This document shows positions 24,814 to 32,200 of a stretch of 64,000 nucleotides of DNA, one piece after another. A program made the position numbers and the translations under genes. Origin of the DNA: Mesorhizobium waimense (GTDB lineage: Bacteria > Pseudomonadota > Alphaproteobacteria > Rhizobiales > Rhizobiaceae); the NCBI RefSeq assembly GCF_003601975.1, contig NZ_QZWZ01000005.1:1-64000 (forward strand), written 5' to 3'. The first letter of the stretch is position 1, and each line of letters starts with the position of its first letter. The notes beneath the pieces are model-generated. The model worked only from the letters and a program-made list of their open reading frames with translations. It made no database searches and was not told where the DNA came from.

Positions 24814-26976
24814 ATGACGCCAGCCAGAACCGACGACCGCACGCTTCCACCTTTGTTCGACATAGGACCGCTATGGGCGGTCCTATGGGGGCGACGCGTT
24901 ATGGTGCTTGCCATCGCCGGCGCGGCGCTGCTGCTTGCACTGCTTTATCTTGCCGTGACGAGCCCGAGCTATACGGCGACCGCCTCGATGTTGATCGACC
25001 CGCGCGATGCGCGCGCGACCAACTTCAATGACGTTCTTCCCGGGATCGGCGCCGACAGCGCCGCCATCGCAAGCCAGGTCTTCGTCATCGAATCGCAAGA
25101 CTTGCTGGGTGCCGTGTTCGAGAGCGAGGGGCTCCAAAACGATCCGGAATTTTCAGGCAAAGGCCTGGTCTCGCGTGTCTTGTCGATGTTTGGAGCTGGA
25201 CGCGGCCCCTCACCGGACGCGGCCTTCAAACGTTTTCAAAAAGCCGTATCGGTGGACCGCGAAGGACTGACCTATGTCATAAATGTCTCCTTCACGTCGC
25301 CGTCGCCGGACAAGGCCGCGCGCATCGCCAACGCCATCGTCAATCGCTACAGAACGGGCCTCGCCGGAGAACGCGAAACCGCCAACAGCGATGTGAATTC
25401 TCTCCTCAATGACAGGATCAAGGGTCTTCAGAAGGACGTCAGCGACGCCGAGCGCGCGGTCGAGGATTTCAAGGCCGAGCACGATATTCTGGGTTCGGCG
25501 GATGGCGGTACATTGCAGTCCCAGCTCGACCAGCTCACGGCGCAGCTGATAACCGCACAGGGCGACGCCGATCAGGCAAGGGACCGATACAATCAGGCGC
25601 TGGCCGCCGGCACCTCGCCGGCCGGCCTGGCCAAGCTGGCGGAAATCCTTTTCTCCAATTCTGCCGTCAAATTGCGTGACGACTATAACCAGCGCGCAGC
25701 AGAGCTCGCCAATCTCGAAACCATGTATGGTCCTCGTCATCCGGCCATTGCGCGGCTCAGGTCCGAGCTCGGTCGCATGAACCGGCTGATGGCCGCAGAG
25801 GCGGAGCGAATAAGGCAGCAGCTAAAGGCGAGTTATGATCTCGCCGCCCAGAATGTCGCCAAGCTGCAGGCCAAGCTCGAGGCTCTGCGCCAGCAATCCA
25901 CGAACTCGAGCATTGCACAGGTGCAACTGCGGCAATTGGACTCCAAGGCCCAGGCCGCCCGCACCGTGCTCGACGACTTCCTGAAGCGCGCGCAGGAAAC
26001 GTCGCAGATGCAGGGCGTCCAGACGTCCGAGGCGCGCACGATCAGCGCCGCCTCCGCGCCGCTGCAGCCGACCTGGCCGAAGCCTGCCCTGCTGCTGCCG
26101 GTGAGCGCCTTTCTGGGCCTCATTGCCGGATGCGGTATCGCTCTCGCGCTCGGACCGGTCCGCAAGCCCGAGGATGACCCGCAAAGCCCTCGCGAAGAGG
26201 TGCCGCAGGCGGTCGAGCCAAGGGAGCCGAAAAAGGACGGCGCACGTCCAATGTCCCGTCCGTTGCCAGCCAATTTCGGTGAATTCCGCCTGCCGGGGGT
26301 CGCCGGCGGTGCGGCGCATTCAAACATCCAGGCGCTCAGGAAGTCACTGTTTCAAGCCGGCAACGACGCGCTTTCGCTCGGCGTGCTGAAGCTCATGCGG
26401 CAAATACTCCAGCGCCTTAGCGACCACCCCAAACCCTTCCTGCTCCTGGTCTCGTCGACGCACAGCAGTGTTGACGCAAGGCTTGCGGGCGCGATGGTCG
26501 GAATTGGTCTCCAGCAAGCCGAGCAGAATGTGCTTGTGGTTGAAATCGGAGGCCAGCCGCACCGTGCAGGGTACGGGCCCGGTCTGTTCATCGATGGCGC
26601 GAGCGGTCTGCGTACGGTCGTATGCAGTCCGGCCGTGGACAAGGGTGCAGAAATCCGGGATCGCAACACTTTGCGCGGCATTTTGGCCGAGGCCGGGAGC
26701 GCATTCGATTTCGTGCTCGTGATTGCCCCGTCCCTTGGTGAGAATGGTTGGGATCGGGAGATCTTTGCAAGAGCCGATCTCATGCTTTTCGCGCTGAGCC
26801 CATCCGAGTCTGCGTCGGCGGCTGCCGGCCTGCTCGAGCAGCATCTCGGCGCCGGCCAGATCGCACGCAGCGCCACGCTTGTGATCGAAAGCACACAGCC
26901 CACCGGGGGCAAGGCAACGCCCGATGTCGCGTCCGGGGCCGGCGAATGGCGCCGCAGTTCCGTCGCAAGGAGCTGA
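24814..26976 (+). CDS. Exopolysaccharide co-polymerase (Wzz/GumC/ExoP type) with degenerate kinase domain
   Basis: A 720-residue inner-membrane chain-length/export regulator. TM1 is at residues about 30-50 (VMVLAIAGAALLLALLYLAV), followed by the Wzz domain (SYTATASMLIDPRDARATNF). A long periplasmic coiled coil (about 190-400) has DVSDAERAVEDFKAEHDIL and IAQVQLRQLDSKAQAARTVL. The PCP motif and TM2 (LQPTWPKPALLLPVSAFLGL) lie near residue 420. The cytoplasmic C-terminus (about 490-700) has the size and strand pattern of a BY-kinase, but the Walker A position reads SSTHSSVDARLAG and no Tyr cluster ends the protein. It probably organises export without kinase activity. Good ATG with GAGGAAAACG upstream; first gene of an operon with the GH5 enzyme and the polymerase. 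Confidence 0.88.
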   Translation: MTPARTDDRTLPPLFDIGPLWAVLWGRRVMVLAIAGAALLLALLYLAVTSPSYTATASMLIDPRDARATNFNDVLPGIGADSAAIASQVFVIESQDLLGAVFESEGLQNDPEFSGKGLVSRVLSMFGAGRGPSPDAAFKRFQKAVSVDREGLTYVINVSFTSPSPDKAARIANAIVNRYRTGLAGERETANSDVNSLLNDRIKGLQKDVSDAERAVEDFKAEHDILGSADGGTLQSQLDQLTAQLITAQGDADQARDRYNQALAAGTSPAGLAKLAEILFSNSAVKLRDDYNQRAAELANLETMYGPRHPAIARLRSELGRMNRLMAAEAERIRQQLKASYDLAAQNVAKLQAKLEALRQQSTNSSIAQVQLRQLDSKAQAARTVLDDFLKRAQETSQMQGVQTSEARTISAASAPLQPTWPKPALLLPVSAFLGLIAGCGIALALGPVRKPEDDPQSPREEVPQAVEPREPKKDGARPMSRPLPANFGEFRLPGVAGGAAHSNIQALRKSLFQAGNDALSLGVLKLMRQILQRLSDHPKPFLLLVSSTHSSVDARLAGAMVGIGLQQAEQNVLVVEIGGQPHRAGYGPGLFIDGASGLRTVVCSPAVDKGAEIRDRNTLRGILAEAGSAFDFVLVIAPSLGENGWDREIFARADLMLFALSPSESASAAAGLLEQHLGAGQIARSATLVIESTQPTGGKATPDVASGAGEWRRSSVARS

Positions 26977-26979
26977 CCG

Positions 26980-28119
26980 GTGCGGGCGGTTGAGCTTGTA
27001 TCGCCGCCGACAGTGTCACGGCGGCACGCGCTTGCGCTGGCTGGCGGGGCCTTGCTTACGACCCTCCCCTTCTCTGTCTCGACGGCGCTGCCGGCAGCGA
27101 CTGCTCGCCCCGTTCCGTCGCGTGGCTTCAATCTTCCCGGATGGTTCGAACGCGAGGAAGGTATCGCTCCGGCCACGGCGACGCTGGAAAAGCTGCGCCA
27201 AGCTGGGTTCGAAACGATCCGCTTGCCGGTGAATGGCGATCTTGTCTCGGACGGCGACCGGGCGATGCTCCGCCGCATCCGCGACGGGATCACGGACCTT
27301 GTCGGTCTGGGTTTCGCCGTACTCGTAGACATGCATCCGTCCGGCGATCTTCATGCGGCTTTCGAGCATGATCCGGCAAATGCGGCCAGGCGGGTGGTCC
27401 AGGCCTGGACGGCCCTGCGCGCCGTCATCGCCGACCTGCCGACCCGTTCGGTCTACCCGGAACTGTTGAACGAGCCGCCGATGGAGCGCGCCGCATGGCT
27501 TGAGCTGCGCCAACAGCTCGCCGAGACGTTGCGCGCCAGATGTCCGCTCCACACTTTGGTCTGGGGCCCGGCACGCTTCCAGGGCATATGGGAAATAGCC
27601 GACACGCCGCCCTTGGCCGACGACAGGCAGATTGCAGCCATCCACTACTACGCACCCATGGCATTCACCCATCAATGCGAGAACTGGGATGCATCGCCGC
27701 TCGCTCGCATCGCCAACCTGCCCTTTCCCACGACAAAGGAAATGCCGCAGGTGCGCGAACTGGTCTCCAGATTGCGGGCAACGGGCGACGAAGAGGCTGC
27801 CTCCCTGGTGGAGAAGGAACTGTCAGACCCCTGGACAGACGCGCGGATCGCTTCGGACTTTGCCGAGCTCGGGCGCTGGTCCAGTGCCCATGACTGCCCC
27901 GTCATCCTGAACGAGTTCGGCGTGCTCAATTTCTGCGTGGATCCAGCAAGCCGCGCGGCCTGGGTCCGCGCCGTGCGCAAGGCGGCAGAGGTGAACCACA
28001 TCGGCTGGGCCCATTGGGAGCTCGACCAGGGTTTTGGCATCATCGCCAGCAGGCAAAGCACCGAGGCGTTCGATCCTCAGATGATCGCCGCCCTGCTGGG
28101 AGACGAAGGCGGCGACTGA
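26980..28119 (+). CDS. GH5-family glycoside hydrolase with Tat signal
   Basis: 379 residues. The N-terminus VSRRHALALAGGALLTTLPF is a twin-arginine signal (SRRHALAL), so the enzyme should be exported folded to the periplasm. The catalytic (beta/alpha)8 domain has RGFNLPGWFE, the strand FETIRLPVNGD, LVDMHPSGDLH, acid/base Glu 165 in YPELLNEPP, the His strand AIHYYAPMAFTHQ and nucleophile Glu 312 in VILNEFGV. GH5 enzymes hydrolyse beta-glucans and similar chains. Between a co-polymerase and a polymerase it probably trims or edits the locus polysaccharide. GTG start at 26980, three bases after the upstream stop. Confidence 0.9.
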   Translation: MRAVELVSPPTVSRRHALALAGGALLTTLPFSVSTALPAATARPVPSRGFNLPGWFEREEGIAPATATLEKLRQAGFETIRLPVNGDLVSDGDRAMLRRIRDGITDLVGLGFAVLVDMHPSGDLHAAFEHDPANAARRVVQAWTALRAVIADLPTRSVYPELLNEPPMERAAWLELRQQLAETLRARCPLHTLVWGPARFQGIWEIADTPPLADDRQIAAIHYYAPMAFTHQCENWDASPLARIANLPFPTTKEMPQVRELVSRLRATGDEEAASLVEKELSDPWTDARIASDFAELGRWSSAHDCPVILNEFGVLNFCVDPASRAAWVRAVRKAAEVNHIGWAHWELDQGFGIIASRQSTEAFDPQMIAALLGDEGGD

Positions 28120-28179
28120 AATGGACAACAGACGCCAAGGCTGCAGGCTGGCGCAGGCGAGGATCAAAGCGGACCGGCA

Positions 28180-29727
28180 ATGAGCATCACAGGGACATAT
28201 ACGCCTGCCGGGCTAAGCGCGCGGGCCCCGGACGCGTCGAGCGCCGAGGCCCTGCTGCACGTCTCGATGGCGCTCATCGTCGTTGCGCTCGGCGTTTCGG
28301 CCTTTGCGGTGTGGACGCCGTTCGGGATCGTCGCGACGTTCATACTGACGCTGATCGTTTCGAATGCGGTGCCCGCGGGCATTCCTGTCGTGATCATCTG
28401 CGCCTTTCTTTACCAGAACCTCATGGTCGCCTGGTACACGCCTTACATCCCCGACAACGATACGTTCGACGCGCTGCGCGGTACGAACTTCATCATCCTA
28501 ATGACCGCCTTCTGCATTTTCCTGGCGGCGTCGTTTCAGCACCGCGTGCGCGCCTTGCCCGAATTGCGCGCCTGGCTGCTGCTGAGCATCGTGCTGTGCG
28601 GGACGATCTGTTTCTATTTTGCCCTGGGGGTCGTGCATGGCGGCCCCAAGGACGCGGTCGTCTACTTCCGCAACACGATCACGCCGCTCGCCTGCTTCCA
28701 CATAGCGGTCCTGGCCGCCAGCCTCTATCCCATCGACCTGCGCAAAAGCATGCTTTGGCTAGGCACCGGTGCGGTCATCTACGGCTATGTCGAACTGACC
28801 TTCACGATGAATTTCCTCGGCCTCTTTCATGGCGACCTCTACATCGAACGCAACATCGCGCGGCAGATCGAGACCGGCGTGTGGGAAAAGGCGCTCAAGG
28901 AAACCGGCTTCGTTTTCCGTGGGCTTGAGGATGTGATGACGACGACCTTCTTCAACACGCCGTTCTTCAACGACATCCTGCCCAGCGTCTTTCGCATCGG
29001 CGGTCCGAACTTTCATTCGATCAGCTATGCCTATGCGCTCAGCATCATATCGGCCTGGCTGCTCTTCAGGGGTCGCTGGCTGCTGCCCATCGCCGCCTTG
29101 CCGCTGCTGCTTGTCATCGGCTCCAAGGGCGCGACATTCATGCTCCTCGTGGCACTGTGCGTGCGGCTGTTCCATAGCCCTTCCCGCACCGGTCTGACGC
29201 TTGCTGGTGTCGTCGCCCTGGCCGTCGTCTGGACGACCGCGGCAATTGCCTATGGCGCCACCCATGGCGACTATCACGTGCTCGGCCTGGCGGCGGGCAT
29301 ACGCGACTTCCTGGCCAACCCGCTTGGCCAGGGACTGGGGCTGGGCGGCAATCTGTCGAGCACCAGCATCAATCTCAGCTGGTCGACCGCCCAGGCGGAA
29401 GGCGCCGCCTCTATCCCCGTCGAAAGCGCCGTCGGCGTCATGCTTTACCAGATGGGAATTTGCAGCCTGGTCTTCTTTGGCTTCCTGGCGGCGCTCGCCG
29501 TGGCGGCCCGGCGCCAGCTGATCGAAACCGGCGACCTGAATTTCCTGTTTGGTTTCGTCGGCATTGTCACCATCTCGGCCAACGCCGTGTTGCAGGAAGA
29601 GGCATTTTACTCGCCTCTCGCTCTCAGCTTCTGCCTGCTGCTCGTTGGTGTCTCGCTGGGAACACGCTGGCGTGAGATGGCGGCGGTGCGGGCCAGGCTG
29701 CCAGAGCAATTCCAGGAAAAAGTGTGA
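28180..29727 (+). CDS. O-antigen polymerase/ligase-like membrane protein (Wzy-like)
   Basis: A 515-residue integral membrane protein with about 12 hydrophobic helices, such as MALIVVALGVSAFAVWTPFG and LLPIAALPLLLVIGSKGATF. A larger central periplasmic loop lies around residues 200-290 (VWEKALKETGFVFRGLEDVM). This layout fits polysaccharide polymerases, and the operon context agrees. Sequence motifs in this class are weak, so the call rests on topology and neighbours. The last ten residues (LPEQFQEKV) are encoded by the interspersed repeat at 29702-29806, so the native C-terminus was probably replaced when the repeat inserted. Confidence 0.8.
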   Translation: MSITGTYTPAGLSARAPDASSAEALLHVSMALIVVALGVSAFAVWTPFGIVATFILTLIVSNAVPAGIPVVIICAFLYQNLMVAWYTPYIPDNDTFDALRGTNFIILMTAFCIFLAASFQHRVRALPELRAWLLLSIVLCGTICFYFALGVVHGGPKDAVVYFRNTITPLACFHIAVLAASLYPIDLRKSMLWLGTGAVIYGYVELTFTMNFLGLFHGDLYIERNIARQIETGVWEKALKETGFVFRGLEDVMTTTFFNTPFFNDILPSVFRIGGPNFHSISYAYALSIISAWLLFRGRWLLPIAALPLLLVIGSKGATFMLLVALCVRLFHSPSRTGLTLAGVVALAVVWTTAAIAYGATHGDYHVLGLAAGIRDFLANPLGQGLGLGGNLSSTSINLSWSTAQAEGAASIPVESAVGVMLYQMGICSLVFFGFLAALAVAARRQLIETGDLNFLFGFVGIVTISANAVLQEEAFYSPLALSFCLLLVGVSLGTRWREMAAVRARLPEQFQEKV

Positions 29728-29806
29728 AACGGTTTTCCGTCCGGAATTGCGCCAAAACAAAGAGATAGAGCGGGTCGGCGTTTCCGTGAAACGATGAACC
29801 GCTCTG
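29702..29806. repeat. Interspersed palindromic repeat, copy 2
   Basis: A 105-bp element bounded by CAGAGC and GCTCTG. GCAATTCC pairs with GGAATTGC, and CGTTTC-CGT-GAAACG forms a second hairpin. It closely matches the copy at 32045-32147. Its first 26 bases code for the end of the polymerase gene; the rest fills the space before the convergent GNAT gene. Confidence 0.92.
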
Positions 29807-29816
29807 GCCTGACTTT

Positions 29817-30692
29817 TCAGGGGCCGAATATCACCAGTTCGGTGAACGTCAGGTCGCCGGGCGAAGGCGGCTTTGGACCTTTGAAGTATTTCAGCCCTTT
29901 GCTTGGGAAGTACCGGCCGAACAGACCCGGGATCGGCTCGTTGGCGTCGACGAGGCAAAGCAGGGTTCCCCGTCGCAGGAGAAAGCGCCCCATCGCGCCG
30001 GCGCAGCCGCTCAGATCCGCGAGAGAACGGCAATAGACGATCTGCGAGCAAGGTACGAGACCGTGCAATATCCGGCGCGACCTCAGCACCAACGGAAAGG
30101 CCGTTCCGTCGCGAATGCAGATCAGCGAGAGGCAACCCAGCGCGGCATGCTCCAGGAGGATATATCTCTCGCTGTCGGACAGCATTGCCATTTCGGCCAG
30201 CTCGGAGCGGACTTCGAGCACGCGGCATGACGGTTGCGCCGGGCTCAAGGCGGGCAGGAAGGCGAACTGGCCGCTGGCAAACAGGCGAAAGCCCATCGCC
30301 TTGTTGGCGCTCAAGGTCGAGGGTGCCGGCGAAATGTTCGTGTAGGTCACATCCCTGCGTTTGAGGACCGGCCAGATCAACTTCATGGCATAGGGACGGA
30401 ACGCTGCATCCACGGACCAGCTTGAAATGTTGCAGCGGATTTCGTCGCCCTGGTAGCGGGCATAGAGGGTGAGCACGACCCCCACGATCCGCCCGGATGC
30501 CTCAAGCGCAAAGCCGTAGCGCGGGAAATCGTCGACCGCGGGCCGCTCTGACAGACGGGTCAGCGCGCGCATCCAGTATTTGCGGCTGCGCAGCGGAAAG
30601 CCCCTGCGCAGACAATCGACCACGCCTTCCCAATCACTTTCCTGGATTGGTCGACAATTAAGATCGGCAGGGGGTGCGTCAGGTGCGGCCAT
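29817..30692 (-). CDS. GNAT-like acyltransferase of unknown substrate
   Basis: A 291-residue cytoplasmic protein. Residues about 10-120 look like a GNAT domain: CRPIQESDWEGVVDCLRRGF, YGFALEASGRIVGVVLTLYA and YAMKLIWPVLKRRDVTYTNI with KAMGFRLFASGQ after it. The second half (SLICIRDGTAFPLVLRSRRI) is not recognised. It may modify the polysaccharide made by the locus, but no function is established. TTG at 30698 and ATG at 30692 are both in frame; the ATG is used because GAG lies six bases before it. It converges on the polymerase gene with repeat copy 2 between. Confidence 0.65.
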   Translation of the reverse strand: MAAPDAPPADLNCRPIQESDWEGVVDCLRRGFPLRSRKYWMRALTRLSERPAVDDFPRYGFALEASGRIVGVVLTLYARYQGDEIRCNISSWSVDAAFRPYAMKLIWPVLKRRDVTYTNISPAPSTLSANKAMGFRLFASGQFAFLPALSPAQPSCRVLEVRSELAEMAMLSDSERYILLEHAALGCLSLICIRDGTAFPLVLRSRRILHGLVPCSQIVYCRSLADLSGCAGAMGRFLLRRGTLLCLVDANEPIPGLFGRYFPSKGLKYFKGPKPPSPGDLTFTELVIFGP

Positions 30693-31018
30693 AATCAACT
30701 CAAGAATACTGTCAAGCTAATTAGATATATTTCACCCCAAGCGCATAATAGTATACAACCATTAACAATCCCTGCCCCCTTTCGGGAAAAATGCCGCTGG
30801 CCGGCCCCTCAAACGCCGATCAGCCATCCCGCCGGCATCGGCCCGGCAGGTCGATCAGGCGCTTCGAGAGGCACATCGGACTTGCGGCGGAGTCCAGCCT
30901 CTGTTTCCCTGTCTCACGGCCATCGGGTTCTGATTCGCCCACCAGCAAGCCTTCATCCCGTGCCGCAAATAGATATCTGTCGACCCCTGCGCCGGGTCCG
31001 TTCCAGGAGAAACGGCAA
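30693..31018. promoter_or_regulatory. Intergenic region upstream of the short ftsZ
   Basis: About 326 bp. The first 80 bases are AT-rich (TTAGATATATTTCACC and GCATAATAGTATAC), a likely promoter zone for one or both flanking genes. From 30791 the frame of ftsZ is open without a stop, but the sequence does not look like FtsZ and is Ser/Arg/Pro-rich, so it is read as a 5' leader. Confidence 0.45.
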
Positions 31019-32026
31019 ATGAACAGCGCGACAAGGCCCATAATCTCGGAGATGCGGCCGAAGATAACCGTCGTCGGCGTCGGCGGTGGCGGTGGCAACG
31101 CGGTCAACAACATGATTGCCGAGGGCCTGCAGGGCGCGGAGTTCATCGTCGCCAACACCGACGCCCAGGCGCTCACCATGTCGAAGTCGTCGAGGCTGAT
31201 CCAATTGGGAGCCCATGTCACCGAAGGCCTGGGCGCCGGATCGCTGCCCGAGGTCGGCCGTGCGGCAGCCGAAGAATCGATCGATGAGATCATGGACCAT
31301 CTTGCGGGAACGCATATGTGCTTCGTCACCGCGGGCATGGGCGGCGGAACCGGAACGGGCGCGGCGCCCATCATAGCGCATGCCGCGCGCAAGGCCGGAA
31401 TCCTGACCGTCGCTGTCGTCACCAAGCCGTTCACCTTCGAGGGAAAACGCCGCATGCAATCGGCCGAAGAGGGCATCGAGCGGCTCCGCGAATGCGCCGA
31501 CACGGTGATCGTCATCCCGAACCAGAACCTGTTCCGGATCGCCGATGCCAAGACGACCTTCGCCGATGCTTTCGCCATGGCCGATCGCGTCCTCTATGCT
31601 GGCGTCGGCTGCATCACCGACCTCATCGTCAAGGAAGGGCTGATCAATCTCGACTTCGCCGACGTGAAATCGGTGATGCGCGACATGGGCCGCGCCATGA
31701 TGGGCACCGGCGAAGCCGCCGGAGAAGACCGCGCCAAGAAAGCCGCCGAGGCGGCAATCGCCAATCCGCTTCTCGACGAAGCCTCCATGATCGGCGCCAA
31801 GGGCGTTCTGGTCTCGATCTCGGGCGGCATGGACATGACGCTGTTCGAAGTCGACGAAGCCGCCACCCGCATCCGCGAGGAGGTCGACGCCGACGCCGAC
31901 ATCATCGTCGGCGCCATATTCGACCGGGCGCTCGCCGGAAAGTTCAGGGTGTCGGTCGTGGCCACCGGCTTGCGCCAAGGACTTGAGATACCGGCCTTTG
32001 CGGGATCGGAAATCCATACGAACTGA
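31019..32026 (+). CDS. Short FtsZ-family GTPase (FtsZ2-like)
   Basis: A 335-residue tubulin-like GTPase. [20 protein letters not shown] opens the Rossmann core, [14 protein letters not shown] near residue 107 is the GTP-binding tubulin signature, and [13 protein letters not shown] contains the T7-loop NxDxxD that completes the neighbour's GTPase site. The chain stops right after the core ([18 protein letters not shown]): the long linker and C-terminal peptide that bind FtsA and ZipA-like partners are missing. Rhizobia carry such a second short FtsZ besides the essential long one, so this is probably not the main division protein. The ATG at 31019 has AGGAGA nine bases upstream. Confidence 0.9.
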   Translation: MNSATRPIISEMRPKITVVGVGGGGGNAVNNMIAEGLQGAEFIVANTDAQALTMSKSSRLIQLGAHVTEGLGAGSLPEVGRAAAEESIDEIMDHLAGTHMCFVTAGMGGGTGTGAAPIIAHAARKAGILTVAVVTKPFTFEGKRRMQSAEEGIERLRECADTVIVIPNQNLFRIADAKTTFADAFAMADRVLYAGVGCITDLIVKEGLINLDFADVKSVMRDMGRAMMGTGEAAGEDRAKKAAEAAIANPLLDEASMIGAKGVLVSISGGMDMTLFEVDEAATRIREEVDADADIIVGAIFDRALAGKFRVSVVATGLRQGLEIPAFAGSEIHTN

Positions 32027-32044
32027 CCGTGGCTGGTAGCCTTT

Positions 32045-32147
32045 AGAGCAATTCCAGGGAAAGTGTGAAACGGTTTTCCGTCCGGAATTGCGTCAAAACA
32101 ATAGAGAGATAGAGCGGTTCGGCGTTTCCGTGAAACGATGAACCGCT
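32045..32147. repeat. Interspersed palindromic repeat, copy 3
   Basis: Starts AGAGCAATTCCAGGG and ends GATGAACCGCT. It has the same inner hairpins as copy 2 (GCAATTCC/GGAATTGC and CGTTTCCGTGAAACG). It lies between the convergent ftsZ and clpV genes, again at gene 3' ends. Confidence 0.92.
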
Positions 32148-32200
32148 ATAGTCACAGCGCACACCCATTCCCTGCGGCAGGAAGATCCCAAGAGAAATCC

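Noticed and set aside
30791..31018. An N-terminal extension of the short FtsZ from the ATG at 30791
   Set aside because: The added 76 residues are unlike FtsZ and the ATG at 31019 has the proper AGGAGA site and family start.
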